From NCBI GenBank assembly GCA_032164295.1, contig JAJHTX010000006.1, positions 682,001 to 746,000 of the forward strand: a stretch of DNA of 64,000 bases, read 5' to 3'. The notes beneath the pieces are model-generated. The model did not search any database. It saw only the letters and a list, made by a program, of their open reading frames with translations, and was not told where the DNA came from. Of this stretch, positions 23,743 to 35,517 are shown piece after piece (the stretch's first letter is position 1; the number at the start of each line of letters is the position of its first letter). A program made the translations under genes and the position numbers. The stretch is from Inonotus obliquus. Taxonomy: Eukaryota > Basidiomycota > Agaricomycetes > Hymenochaetales > Hymenochaetaceae.

Positions 23743-24366
23743 ATGACCAGTCTACCTAACGATGACCTCTACGACATTTTTCATTGGATTACGGTGGATG
23801 CACAATTACGACCACGGAGTCACGTATGAGTTAAGATTGAACCGCTTTTCTCATCTCACCTGCCGTCGCTGGCGTCAAGTTTCCCTCTAGCACGGCACAT
23901 TCTGGTCGAACCTTTGCATCTGAGCATGTCCTACAGGAGTTTTTCGAGCGTTCTCGTCCACGCTTAGAGAAGCTAGATATAAGCGGTTACAACGCAAGGT
24001 CGAACATCTTGTTCTTCGTATGCTACCATCACTTCAAGAGCTCATCATTTATGACTGCGAGGATGCGGACAAATTATCTGAAGAGTGGCGACGGGTCTAT
24101 TACGTGCCCCATGTTGCGATACATCCGCATGTATCCGTGGGACCCTATAAACGGAAACGCGCTCAAGCGGGGAGTGGGTTCCCTTTGTTGAATGGCGATG
24201 TCGAGAGGGAAGGGACAAAACAATGTATGGAACAGCAACATTCAACAGTACACTCAGCCTCGCAATCTCACGCATTTACCGCGATTTTCGTGAGATTAAG
24301 AAAACGATGGCAACTACATTCGACTACCGAAAGATAGATCTGTACTTTGATTTGAAAGACGGATAA
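23743..24366 (+). pseudogene. F-box pseudogene with large internal deletion
   Basis: Begins with the family start (MTSLPNDDLYDIFHW). Then, after the codons for the TLWS-LCI segment near 23922, it jumps directly to the later LQEFFERSRPRLEKLDISG-like region, which in intact genes lies about 700 bp further on. Additional stops and shifts are present: a stop in the segment after RSHV, and frame changes near 24020 and 24080. The end (FDLKDG and TAA at 24364) matches the end of the intact copies. This is a non-functional deletion derivative and closes the tandem array. Confidence 0.85.
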
Positions 24367-24999
24367 ATCTTGGTGTCCCTCATTCCATTTTACACTACTG
24401 TCGTCTATTGCTCCCTTTCCTTCGCTGTTGCGCACCATCTACACAAAGCAAATAATTATGGTTTAAGGGCTAGAAATGGTGAATTGGGATTGTTTTGCTA
24501 TAGATATGTATTACTCTCTTCCTGTTTCAATCCTCCATACAAGCTCTGATCCGATGATGTCACTTTAGCAGGTGGCTGGGCGAGTCATTGTCAATGGTGA
24601 CAATGAATATTGACGAAGAATGGAGATAATCATTTGAACGTACTTTATTATTAATGAAGAGGGATGAAAAACCTTCGACTCTCTCACTTATTGTTTCGGT
24701 GTAACGGTACAGCGGTGTATTTGTAGTCTGAGTCACTACTGACCAGCTGCATTGTGGTTGAAAAATATTCCATTCCATGAGCCTCCTGCCTTTCCTATTG
24801 TTTCGGTACCTTTTCTGTATGCAGCCAGCAGCCACCGTTCGTGGTTAACCGAAGAGAACAGGAGCGCTTCGAAGTTTTGTTACTAGCCACTAACAACGAC
24901 TCAAGATCGTACTCACTTAAAGGGTTTCGGTGAGCACCTCCCTCAATGCTCTAGATTTGTTTTGATCTGACCCGAAGGTTCAGTTGCAACCCCATCGAC
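24367..24999. other. Intergenic, nothing recognised
   Basis: I see no gene, repeat or RNA here. One minus-strand ORF of 91 codons (24560-24835) has no recognisable feature. The last 100 bases are the presumed promoter of the gene at 25000. Confidence 0.5.
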
Positions 25000-26334
25000 A
25001 TGGACAGATTCCCTATCGAGCCCCTCCAAGACATCTTTCTCACAGGCTACACCGAAACGGACAAGGAAAAAGACCCATCAACTTTTTTTGAAAATATTTT
25101 CGCGAGATCAGACCGCCATTGGCGTCGAGCCGCTCTCTCCTTCGATACGCTACGGTCGAATACTCGTCTTAATTATGAGGGTCAAAAGATCGAAACCGAT
25201 ATGATTCAGACGTGGCTCCAGAGGTCAAACGATGAGCCTCTTTGTTTAAGGATACAGCTCGTGCAAACCGACGAGAGTGACGTTGAAACGCGTTTTGCGA
25301 TGGAATCTGTTGTGAAGATGCTACTTGCCGAACAACATCGATGGCATCGTGTCGCTATTCACTGGCGTTTCAAAGCTGTTTCGCCCGAGTTTACGAGCAT
25401 AGATTTGACGGATATGCCGATGCTGGTTGATTCACAAATAAGTATCCAGATTCAGACATGCGAAGACGGCGAACGTATCCTCCCGAACGTTAGTCTTGCT
25501 CGCTCCCAAGAGCTCAAACGCATGTCCTTCATCGGCGAGTACTCCATTGGATACGGTGCAACTCATCTCTGTTCCTTGAGGGAAGCAAAGTTTCATTTCC
25601 TTGACGATGATTGGAGAGACGTGAAATCCGCCGAGCTTTGCCTGGATGCACTGAAAGCTTGCCCGGATCTTGATTCATTTCATGCCACGATTAGATTCCA
25701 GGCACCGTTTGAATCTGGCCCTGACTACAGTCTGAGGATGTCGGAAAGTCGCCCGCGTTTGGTACGCAATACTCGGGAAATCACTTTATCAGACGGGGAT
25801 GGTGATCTTGGGGAACTTGTGCTAGACAAGTTAACGCTGCCTGATCTGGAGAAATTGGTATTCGAGACAAGCACTTTTCCAGAAGCAGAACCAGGCCTGG
25901 TTGATTTTCTTCGTCGTTCCAAGCCACCATTGAAGAGTCTCAGGTTATACGGGCATAGCGCCAGACCCGAGACCCTCTTCCCGGTGCTTCGCCTATCACT
26001 CTTGCTGGAAGAACTAATCATCGATGACTGCGAAATGCCAAAGGAAATATTCGATGGACTCAACCGGAACGGTGAAGGTCGTAATATATGCCCTGCTTTA
26101 GGTCACTTTGTCCTGACGGGTTACGGGAACACTGAAGGTGACGTATACCATTCTCAAGAGACGATGGATGCATTTTTCGCCATGGTGGAGTCGCGAGGGA
26201 GGGGTCCTACGTCGCCGGGATCGATGAAAGTCAAAGGTAAACTGGTGATTCCAACTTCATCCATGCGTCGGGAGCGCAATAGGATATTGAGAACTCTGAC
26301 TAGGGAGGAGGACTGGCTGGAGATTACATTTTAG
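25000..26334 (+). CDS. Diverged F-box-family protein, 444 aa
   Basis: Single exon of 444 codons starting at MDRFPIEPLQDIFL. The first 60 residues align with the F-box and following helix of the array proteins (FARSDRHWRRAALSFDTLRS corresponds to SHVCRRWRQVALSHGTLWS). The body keeps the family landmarks: FTSIDLTDMPML, SLARSQELKRMSF, LKACPDL, LTLPDLEKLVF and a C-terminal VESRGRGPTS segment. Overall similarity is clearly lower than between the array copies, and the flanking DNA lacks the array landmarks. It is therefore an older member of the family next to the array rather than a recent unit. The F-box is degenerate, with a charged insertion (TETDKEKDPS) after DIFLTGY, so Skp1 binding is less certain. 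Confidence 0.8.
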   Translation: MDRFPIEPLQDIFLTGYTETDKEKDPSTFFENIFARSDRHWRRAALSFDTLRSNTRLNYEGQKIETDMIQTWLQRSNDEPLCLRIQLVQTDESDVETRFAMESVVKMLLAEQHRWHRVAIHWRFKAVSPEFTSIDLTDMPMLVDSQISIQIQTCEDGERILPNVSLARSQELKRMSFIGEYSIGYGATHLCSLREAKFHFLDDDWRDVKSAELCLDALKACPDLDSFHATIRFQAPFESGPDYSLRMSESRPRLVRNTREITLSDGDGDLGELVLDKLTLPDLEKLVFETSTFPEAEPGLVDFLRRSKPPLKSLRLYGHSARPETLFPVLRLSLLLEELIIDDCEMPKEIFDGLNRNGEGRNICPALGHFVLTGYGNTEGDVYHSQETMDAFFAMVESRGRGPTSPGSMKVKGKLVIPTSSMRRERNRILRTLTREEDWLEITF

Positions 26335-26544
26335 GGTACTCATAGAAATAGTAATGAAATAATATCCCCACGTCATTGGTAGCTTGGCAGTGAGGCAATA
26401 CATGCTTCAACAGATAGATTCAAGCCGTTGTGAATTTCTTTGTCGATAGACGAGCCGAGTTGAAGTGGTAGAGCCAGGTATGAACGCGAGTCGATATAGT
26501 GGTTGTGGCAGGAAGATCATGTACATAAGACGCCGATCATAGGT

Positions 26545-26899
26545 CACGGCGGGCAAATAGGATATCAGCGGGCATTGAATTTAAAGAATTTTTCTCGCAA
26601 TTATTTTAAATATCAGTAAGCATATCGACCTCGCCGATATTATTTATATGAACCACATGCCCATATTTTAGATATCGATAAGGATATCGATAGGGCTGAT
26701 ATTTTAAATTCCCTTCTGTCCTCATGCATATCTTCCTGGAAGATATTCTAAACATCTACTTTAAATATCGGTAAGTACATCAATCCCGCCGGTATTATAA
26801 ATATAAATTACGTGCCGAAATGCTTGCCGATATTTAAAATTTCGGCAAAAAAATAATTTTAAATACCACACCCACTGATATTCTATTTTGCCCGCCGTG
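26545..26899. mobile_element. 355-bp foldback MITE-like element
   Basis: The ends are inverted copies starting CACGGCGGGCAAA. With small indels the similarity extends about 80 bp inward on each side (left TTTTAAATATCAG against right TTTTAAATATCGG). The interior is AT-rich and also largely self-complementary, with ATATCGATA motifs. It is flanked on both sides by GGT (26542-26544 and 26900-26902), consistent with a 3-bp target duplication. No coding capacity. The CAC start with a 3-bp duplication is reminiscent of CACTA-type DNA transposons, but family assignment is only a guess. Confidence 0.75.
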
Positions 26900-27029
26900 G
26901 GTTCTCACACTCATCACGATCACATGACGAGTCCTGTTTCAACTTGCCAAGACTCAGTTCAGACTGAACACTGAACCTCTAACTTGAAAGGCCACTCTCT
27001 CCCCATCTCTCCTCTTCTCCTCTTCAACG

Positions 27030-29892
27030 ATGTCTGGGCCTCCAACATCCAAGTCTCCAAATCCAATGGATTTATACGAACCCCTTGATATTATCGGAAA
27101 CGGGTCCTTCGGAATCATTCGTAAAGTAAGAAGGAAGTCCGATGGAGAGGTGCGCATTGTTCAGCCTCAACGCTCGATTCGCCATGCGATATAGACTTCT
27201 AACCGAGTGAAATGCACAGATACTTGCGAGAAAAGAACTTAACTTTGAACGCATGTCGGAGAGGGACCGGAAGCAGATAGTGGCCGAAGTGTGCGTGTCA
27301 TGTTGAACTTTGACGTTGGCCCGTTCTGCAGTTGACTCTTGCTCCTCAGAAACATTCTCAAGGACTTACGCCACGAGAACATTGTCAAATACATTGATAG
27401 AGTATGTTCTTCGTATATCGTTGAAACTGGAGTTCGCTGATAAAGTGGCACGAAGCATGTCGATAGAGAAGCTGGCGTTCTCTATATCTTGATGGAATAT
27501 TGTAACGGCGGTGATCTCGCGTCAACCATAAAACAGTGCGCACGGGTTGGGCAACATTTGCCGGAGGATGCGGTCTGGGAATACTTCCTACAACTCCTCC
27601 TTGCTCTACAGCACTGTCATTTCCCGAATTCGAAGACAGACGATGACAGCACCGCTGAGAGCAAGCGCCAGCAAGTATTACACAGAGACCTGAAACCAGA
27701 GAACGGTACGCATATGAGAACTTCATCCTTCAGTGATGAGAATCTGACCTCCCCGTAGTATTCTTATGCAGAAGTAACTCGGGTTCGGGAAACATTCTAA
27801 AGCTAGGCGATTTCGGACTCGCAAAGGCCTTAACCCAGACGTCCTTTGCAAACACCTATGTCGGGACGCCGTACTACATGTCCCCCGAGCTCATCCAAGA
27901 GAAGTCGTATGATACAAAAACCGACATCTGGTCGCTTGGATGTCTTATCTACGAATTGTGCGCTCTAAAGCCCCCTTTCGCCGAAGCACAGACGCATAGC
28001 GAGTTATCGATGTTGATCCGTAATGGCCGGATCCCTCCTCTACCGAAGGGTTACTCTAGTGCTCTGAGCCACGTAGTTAAATCCATGCTGAATCTGAACG
28101 TAAGTGCCCCTTAACTTACCTCATGGCAATGAACTAAGCCAGTCGAATAGCCGGCTATGAGGCCTTCCGCACAGCAACTTCTTCAACACGAGCGAATTGA
28201 CTTTGCCCGAAAAGTAGCAGACACGGAAAAATTGTAAGCATCCATTGACAATGGTTCCGTTTGTTGAAGTTGATTCAATACTCTCTAAGATTGAATACCG
28301 TGAAGATGCACAAAGCCAACGTTATAGCAAAAGAGCGCGAACTGCAAACTCTGAGCGCTACGCTAGCACAACGTGAAGCGGCCCTGTCAACTGCGGTAGA
28401 GCAGAAAGATGGAGAGATCTCTCGCTTGACTGCTCTCGTTAGTCAAGCTGACGAACGCATTAAACATGCAGTCGCAGCGAGGGAGGAAGAGCTTCGCGTG
28501 GCTGTTATGCGTCGAGAGGAGGAGGTACGATCCGCTATGGCTAGGAGAGAGGAAGAAATCCTCGAAGCAGTGCGCAAACGAGAAGAGGAGATTAATACCG
28601 CTTGGCAAAAGCGAGAAGAGCAATTGCGAAGTGACTTCCAGTCTGCTATTCAATGGGTGCAAGCCCGTCAGAAGGAGCTCGCTGAAGAAGGACAGAGGAT
28701 AGAGGTAGAGCGACTCAAATTAGCAAAGGAGACTGAGGACATGCAACAGGCGACCAAAGGTTCGTAATTATGAAGATTTGTTGTACGGCCAGAGTATTGA
28801 TTGAGTCACCCAGCAGCGCGTCGGAATGAGAAGACGCCTTTGGAGGACGTAAAAAATATTATGGCACCATTGAGGCGCATCGCTGACGAAGAATCTGATG
28901 ACTGCGAAGCTACTCCTCGGCGTCCAGACCCCTTGGCAAAGCATAATAGTGATGTCGATACTCCAGCCGCACCTAAATCATCTGAGAACCAACTAACAGC
29001 TACCGCTGTGCCGGGTTCTGCCATGCGAGGCGTAATTCTCACAGCAACTGGCGAAGCTCTGAAGACACCTGCCCCATTCACTCACACGAGCTCGAAAGCG
29101 AACGCGGCTCTAACTAATATCATCAAGAACACCCCGGCCGTAGGACTCAACTTCCGCAAGATTTTTGACTTTGCGGAATCGGATAGCTCCGACAACGAGG
29201 ATGGAGATGGGGACGATGCGGAGAGTGTTACGGGTACAATGACCACAACAAGTCGCTCGTGTGCGTCTACAGCATGTAGTTTGCCGGAGTTAGCCTCTCC
29301 GACAAAGGAAGTAACGGAGCGTAGGAAATCAAGGGGAAAGGACGAAGCTACTACTTCCTCCTCCAGTTCGATGTCAGCTCGTACGAAAGTAACTGCTCGG
29401 AGACCGTCTTCAGCCAAGATAAGACCATCCTCTGCGTTACCCGTCCCAAGATCATCTCCGCAGAAACCAGTCACGAAGAAAGTGAGCATCGCGGTCCAAC
29501 CTAGAATTCGTCGACCATCTCGTCCTTCGGCGGGTCGTCCGGGCTTACCTACCTCCGCTTCTACTCCGGCACTCTCCAGTGCCACACGTCAACAAAGTAC
29601 AACCACGACGGCAGTGCCAACAAGAGCAGTTAAGCCGAGTCGACATGCAAAACCTCCTCCTGCTCCTTATTACGATCCATCTGATGAGGAGAACCTCCCG
29701 AGTCCATTTTTACGACGCGTAGAACGCGAACGTCCGAAGATGACAAGAGTTAGTGCTGTTGGTGCGAGAGCAGGAGTGGCTAGGAGGAAGAGTACGCAGA
29801 ATTTGTTGAGAGCGAGGGCTGCAGCAAATTCTGCGATGAATAACGCGCAAGCTTTGAATGCTGTCATTGCGAGGGAAATCAAAGCTTCATAG
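27030..29892 (+). CDS. nimA: NIMA-family mitotic serine/threonine kinase, 825 aa
   Basis: Predicted join: 27030-27149, 27220-27290, 27350-27412, 27467-27705, 27759-28099, 28151-28233, 28290-28763, 28806-29892; in phase, 826 codons including stop. The N-terminal kinase domain has the Gly loop GNGSFG (about residue 23), the lysine in ARKEL (45), HRDLKPEN (157-164) with catalytic Asp 159, DFG (182-184), and the activation segment [15 protein letters not shown] typical of NIMA kinases. The insert before HRDLKPEN is also a family trait. Residues about 306-463 form a charged coiled coil with repeated RREEE blocks, probably for oligomerisation. The last 360 residues are disordered, with Ser/Pro/Lys-rich patches and an acidic run. 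The family drives mitotic entry and acts at nucleus and spindle poles. The shortest predicted intron is 42 nt. Confidence 0.92.
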
Positions 29893-30462
29893 TCTCCCCT
29901 CCTCTGAACACGGCATAACTCAGACACAAAGTCTGTCTCTGTATTAACTGTTCTTCACTTCGCTTGAGTACACATTTCGTGATGTATAGATCTTTTCTTC
30001 TTTCCCTTCATGTTGTCTCCGTATTTTAATCCTTCACTTTGGACGTCTGCACACACTCGCATTGTTCCTACAGTGGAAATTTTCAACACATGCATGGATT
30101 TATGACTTTTTTGTGCACCGCATTGTTCTGATACTGTTTCATCCTCGCATCGCATCGCAATTCATAATAATTCGCCTCTTGCCCTCCAGTCTTTCTTTTC
30201 TCTTTTCAGGCTTTCTTAGCCTATCAATAATATTGCACAACGAGAAGACTTCATTGATTACGCATACAATAGAAGCAAATTGATTACGTTGCGGCGAAGC
30301 GTAAAACAGTTAGGACTGCATGAAGCAGAAAATACATACGAAAGTAAATGCGCAAATGCAGAACCTTCGGATTCTGGGGGTCCCAAAAACTCAAGCAAAG
30401 AAAACCCAAAGGTTTTCTTTTAAGTCCATCGCGAGTATAACAGATACGCTCCAACCTATCAC
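29893..30462. other. Intergenic between convergent genes
   Basis: The 3' flanks of the convergent genes on either side. AT-rich with no recognisable gene, RNA or repeat. Confidence 0.5.
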
Positions 30463-32512
30463 CTAAGCGGTATTGGGAGCATCACGCTCCACCCTCCCTC
30501 GCGCTTCACAAAATACGCGAGTAGCTTCTAACATGGACGTCGGCGCACGCGCAGAAAGCGTCAAGATCGCAGTCAACTCCCTCATAGCGGCCCGTGCACC
30601 TTCATCGCGCAGCTCATCCATTCGCCTCTCCCAAGCTTTACGTTCCTGCGCAAGACGCTCCTCCGCACGCCTACGCGCGTCGGATTCCCGGATAGCGCTC
30701 GCTGCTGCTAGACGGTGGTCTTCCAATGCTCGTTGGAGTTTCACCTCCGTCGATCGGGATGTGTTCTCTGCTTCGTGAAGCGCCGTCCGGCACGTGGCGA
30801 GCTCGGCCGATGTAGCTGATCGACTCTCACGCAAACGCGTGTTTTCTTCACTGACTGCTTCGAGCCGCGCGGCAGCGGAGCTGTGAGTGTCAAATAGGCT
30901 CGGATTAGCCGACGGAAGTTGCAAGGTTTCGAAACCAGGTATAGAAATGCGTTGGTTCGAGAAGTCGGATGGATTCTGCGAAAGTAATGATGTGCTTTCT
31001 TTCAAGCCACTTAGCGGATCCCGATGTGCCGATTGAGCGATAGCATCCACTGCGGGAGTAAACGGTCCGTAGGTCTCGCGTAGCCAGTCCAGTAACAAGA
31101 CAAAGTGTCTGTTCGCAGCTTCAAGCGACTCGGGTTCCTTTATCTCCTCATTCCCTATGCTGTAATGGCATTGAGCCATCAGCAGCAAAGCGGGACGGAG
31201 ATCCGCTTTATCCATACCCCTTTCGCGCATGACTAAAATAGAGTGTTAATAAGAGATCTTGAGTCTTTCCCGTAAAATATATGAATGGACTCGTAGTTAC
31301 CCTCTAGCATGCTATCGACGACTGCCAGAGCGTTCTTATGACGCCTCCTGCGTCGATAGTGGGCTGCAACAGACATCCAAGTTTCAGGTCCGCTATATGA
31401 TGCCTTCAGAGAATCGATAACAGCTGCGATGTTATCGTCGTTCAAAGAATCTAGGTCAGATAAATCAATTGTCTCTACTACCGATGATTGAGGAGGGATA
31501 GGGTTGCGAGGTCCAGTGGGACCATAAGAATCGAGAGGAGGGCGAGTGGTTGCGTCAGAGGGTCGTTTTATCGATGGATCTGGCGGTCGTTTGGAAGTAT
31601 CAGAAGCTCGTCTGTAGGATGACCTTGATGGGCTGAAGTCCCGGTCGCGGCTCCGTCCACGATCATCGTCTCTCTCGCCATAGTAAAGGCTATCGTCCTT
31701 AGGTCGCCGGGGTGGACTAACAGAGCCATTTGAACTCCGATTTGAACTTCGATGATCGTTGTTACGGAAGCGGGGTTTCTGATAGTTATTGTTATTGTAG
31801 TTGGTTTGGTATCGACGAGTGTTATCTCTATTGTCTGGAGGGATATTCCAGGCTTGTTTGGGCTTTGAGGGGTAGGGGTGCGTCCGTTGCAGGGGCTCCC
31901 GAGGGTTCTGAGAAAAGTTCGTGGGGCGTTGATATGGTTTGTAAGAAGAAGCCTCCCGGTAGCTGGGAGGCGGGCTTGCGCGCCTAGCAGGCTCATTTTC
32001 AAGCATCCGTGGCCGTTTCGCTGGGGTGGGGCCATTGGAGGAAACGGTGGAATATTTGCCTGAGTCTGGAGGAGGGTCTCCGACCTGCGAACCTTCAGTG
32101 TCTACATTCGTTCGTTTCTTCGGCGGGTCAAGACCTCTCGAAAGACAATCAAAGATGTAGGCCATATTCATGTTGCGCGACAGGCAATGAACGGTCACTC
32201 CCGGACCTGCCGCTTCGCGCTGTGCGATTGACACTGATTCCTTGTTTGCGAACTCGATGAAGAAGTGGCAGGAACCAGGCTTGTCTGACTTCCAGAACAA
32301 TGTCTTGTTCCTATATTCGATGACAATTGAGCCGACGGGAAGTATAACGGTGGGCTGTCCGCAAGAAGGACATACCGTTTCCCACATTTTTCCTCACTGA
32401 AGACGTTCTCAAGAACCCAGCCGTATTCTTTAGTTGTATGAACATTTATTACCCGTTCTGCAGCGCTCATAGGCACGCTGTTGGTACGATCAACAGCATC
32501 TTGATGATCCAT
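30463..32512 (-). CDS. RRM-like, RS-rich and coiled-coil protein, 638 aa
   Basis: Predicted minus-strand join: 32512-32376, 32310-31301, 31232-30463; in phase, 638 residues. The start is the ATG of MDHQDAVDR. Residues about 15-95 look like a divergent RNA-recognition fold: strand ERVINVHT, helix GWVLENVFSEEKCG, strand KTLFWKSD, then an RNP1-like strand CHFFIEFANKESVS and a helix. The middle is disordered and basic, with Arg-Ser/Arg-Asp runs (RSRDRDFSPSRSS), a hallmark of RNA-processing factors. Next comes a helical TPR-like stretch (AAHYRRRRRHKNALAVVDSM) and a C-terminal coiled coil. The RRM-like module and its intron position match the two modules of the gene at 50929-51687, so the two genes are probably related. 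A role in RNA binding is inference; no named family is recognised. Confidence 0.75.
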
Positions 32513-33181
32513 TTTGTCCAAGGGGAGAGTGGGGGAGAGTGGAAGAAGATGAAGGAGATGGGGGAGATAGAAGGAGGAAGCACTCACTAAGCTATTACGA
32601 AATTGAGCATTGTATGGCACGTGATACAACAAATACTGGACAACACTGAACTGTAACTGTAAGCGCAGCAACTTAGAGTCTATTAGTTAGAGAGAGTATG
32701 TACTATCACAGGTACAAGCACCGTTGAACTACGACCTATGATATCCCTATCTTTTCTTCCCAGGTTCGCCTTATCCTTGGTGATTGAGAAGACACTAGTC
32801 CCAGTCTGCACATTTTCACTGTCACTATTCGCAACGTCAAGCAATGAACATTCAAGACTATAGAAGATCGAGGCACGCAACAACGTGTGTGCACACAGAA
32901 CAGTAGCTATCATATATACTATCACATGATTCAATACCTGTATCCACAAATGCCGTCGTTTGGAATCGTGGAATCAAGGCCCAGAACAGAAAATTATTCA
33001 GAGCGAGACCAGAACAATACAGTGGGTTCGAGTGGTGCGATGGATCACAGGAGATGCAGAATTCAATTGAGAGCAACGGAGGAGATGAAGAGATCATTCA
33101 AAGGAGTAAACCCAAGATACGTGACGAATGATGATGATGAAGCGGTTGATTACGACCTGACCACCGATCAGCATTCATATC
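32513..33181. other. Intergenic, nothing recognised
   Basis: Lies between the 3' end of the PRMT1 gene and the 5' end of the RRM-like gene, so it includes the latter's promoter. Overlapping ORFs of about 80-160 codons on both strands show no recognisable motif. Confidence 0.45.
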
Positions 33182-34659
<1,478 letters not shown>

Positions 34660-35517
34660 GACTGTATGGAGGAAGGAAAAAGATGTCGTGAAAGACAGCA
34701 CGCGTCTCATCTGCCTCGCGTCGATCACTGGCAGAAAAATTCGAAATTCCAAATATGGATGACTTCTAAATTGGGATCAGACGAGGATCTACAACCTATG
34801 TTACGAAAACTTGAGTGCTTCGGAGAGACGACAACAATGGAGCTTTGGACCAGGAGAGAATACATTTATGGGAAGAACTTGGAGGTCTATCCATGTAGGC
34901 TCGAGTGGTAATGGAGCTTTGGACCAGGAGAGTATACATTTATGGGAAGAACTTGGAGGCCTATCCTTGTAGGTTCGAGTGGTAATAATCAATCCGAGAT
35001 GGTATTTATTCTTCCCTGAAAATGACTACTGTCGTGCATAGTCGCGGGGGTCTTCGAAACCTCCCAAGGAGTTCTCCATGTTTAATGGTGTCGTTGCTAT
35101 CAGCAAGAGGTACAGATGAGTCGTCTTAGCGTACATGATTTGAATAATTACTGAATCTGTGTTCCATTATACTGATTCCTGACAAGCCAGCGAGTTGACA
35201 GTATATCATCGCAAGCTAGCAACACCCGCGACACGCCAACATGCCTTTAACATGTGTCTGTCGTTTAACGGAGGGTTTCTCGATGATTCGTCGGTAGGTG
35301 AGCATTGAGATTCCAACTCCGAATGCTGACATAATCTATTCACATAGAGTGTCGACGTGTCATTTGCCTCTTACCTTCCTACCGCCACGTCGACCTCTCC
35401 TCCCTCCCTGACTCACTCTCGCCTACTCTCGTCTCTTTTAGTCTCAGCACTTTCCTTTGCCCTCTCTCTTCCAACGTACGACCACGTCTCTACAAGTTAA
35501 CGACATCTACACCTATC
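34660..35517. other. Divergent promoter region between PRMT1 and bZIP genes
   Basis: About 860 bp separating two divergently transcribed genes; both promoters must lie here. It contains the 74-bp tandem duplication annotated separately. Positions 35340-35510 are pyrimidine-rich (CTCTC/CCTTC runs), as is common just upstream of fungal transcription starts. Confidence 0.55.
34837..34984. repeat. Two tandem copies of a 74-bp unit
   Basis: Positions 34837-34910 and 34911-34984 are direct copies beginning ATGGAGCTTTGGACCAGG and ending TCGAGTGGTA, differing at four positions. The unit has no evident coding role. Confidence 0.9.

Larger units (their letters stand above)
10650..24366. repeat. Tandem segmental array of F-box gene units
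   Basis: A unit made of an intergenic segment plus one F-box gene recurs. The intergenic landmark AAATGCGGGACCTTT occurs near 10876, 15758, 19353 and 22493. The F-box ATGs lie at 14088, 17130, 20571 and 23743. Other blocks recur in order: TGGATGAGCACGTGG (11442, 16336, 20011, weaker at 22990), CACTAATAGACTCGAG (about 11747, 19674, with variants at 16615 and 23205), and TGGCGTGGGAT upstream of the gene. Unit length is about 3.0-3.5 kb. The first unit is interrupted at 12383 by the right arm of the inverted duplication. Copies differ by many substitutions and indels, so the array is not very recent. Confidence 0.85.

Noticed and set aside
27385..27726. Minus-strand 113-codon ORF inside the NIMA kinase gene
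   Set aside because: It is a shadow of the kinase exons, which carry unmistakable motifs on the other strand.
29082..29585. Minus-strand 167-codon ORF opposite the kinase C-terminal exon
   Set aside because: Shadow frame produced by biased codons of the Ser/Arg-rich tail of the kinase.
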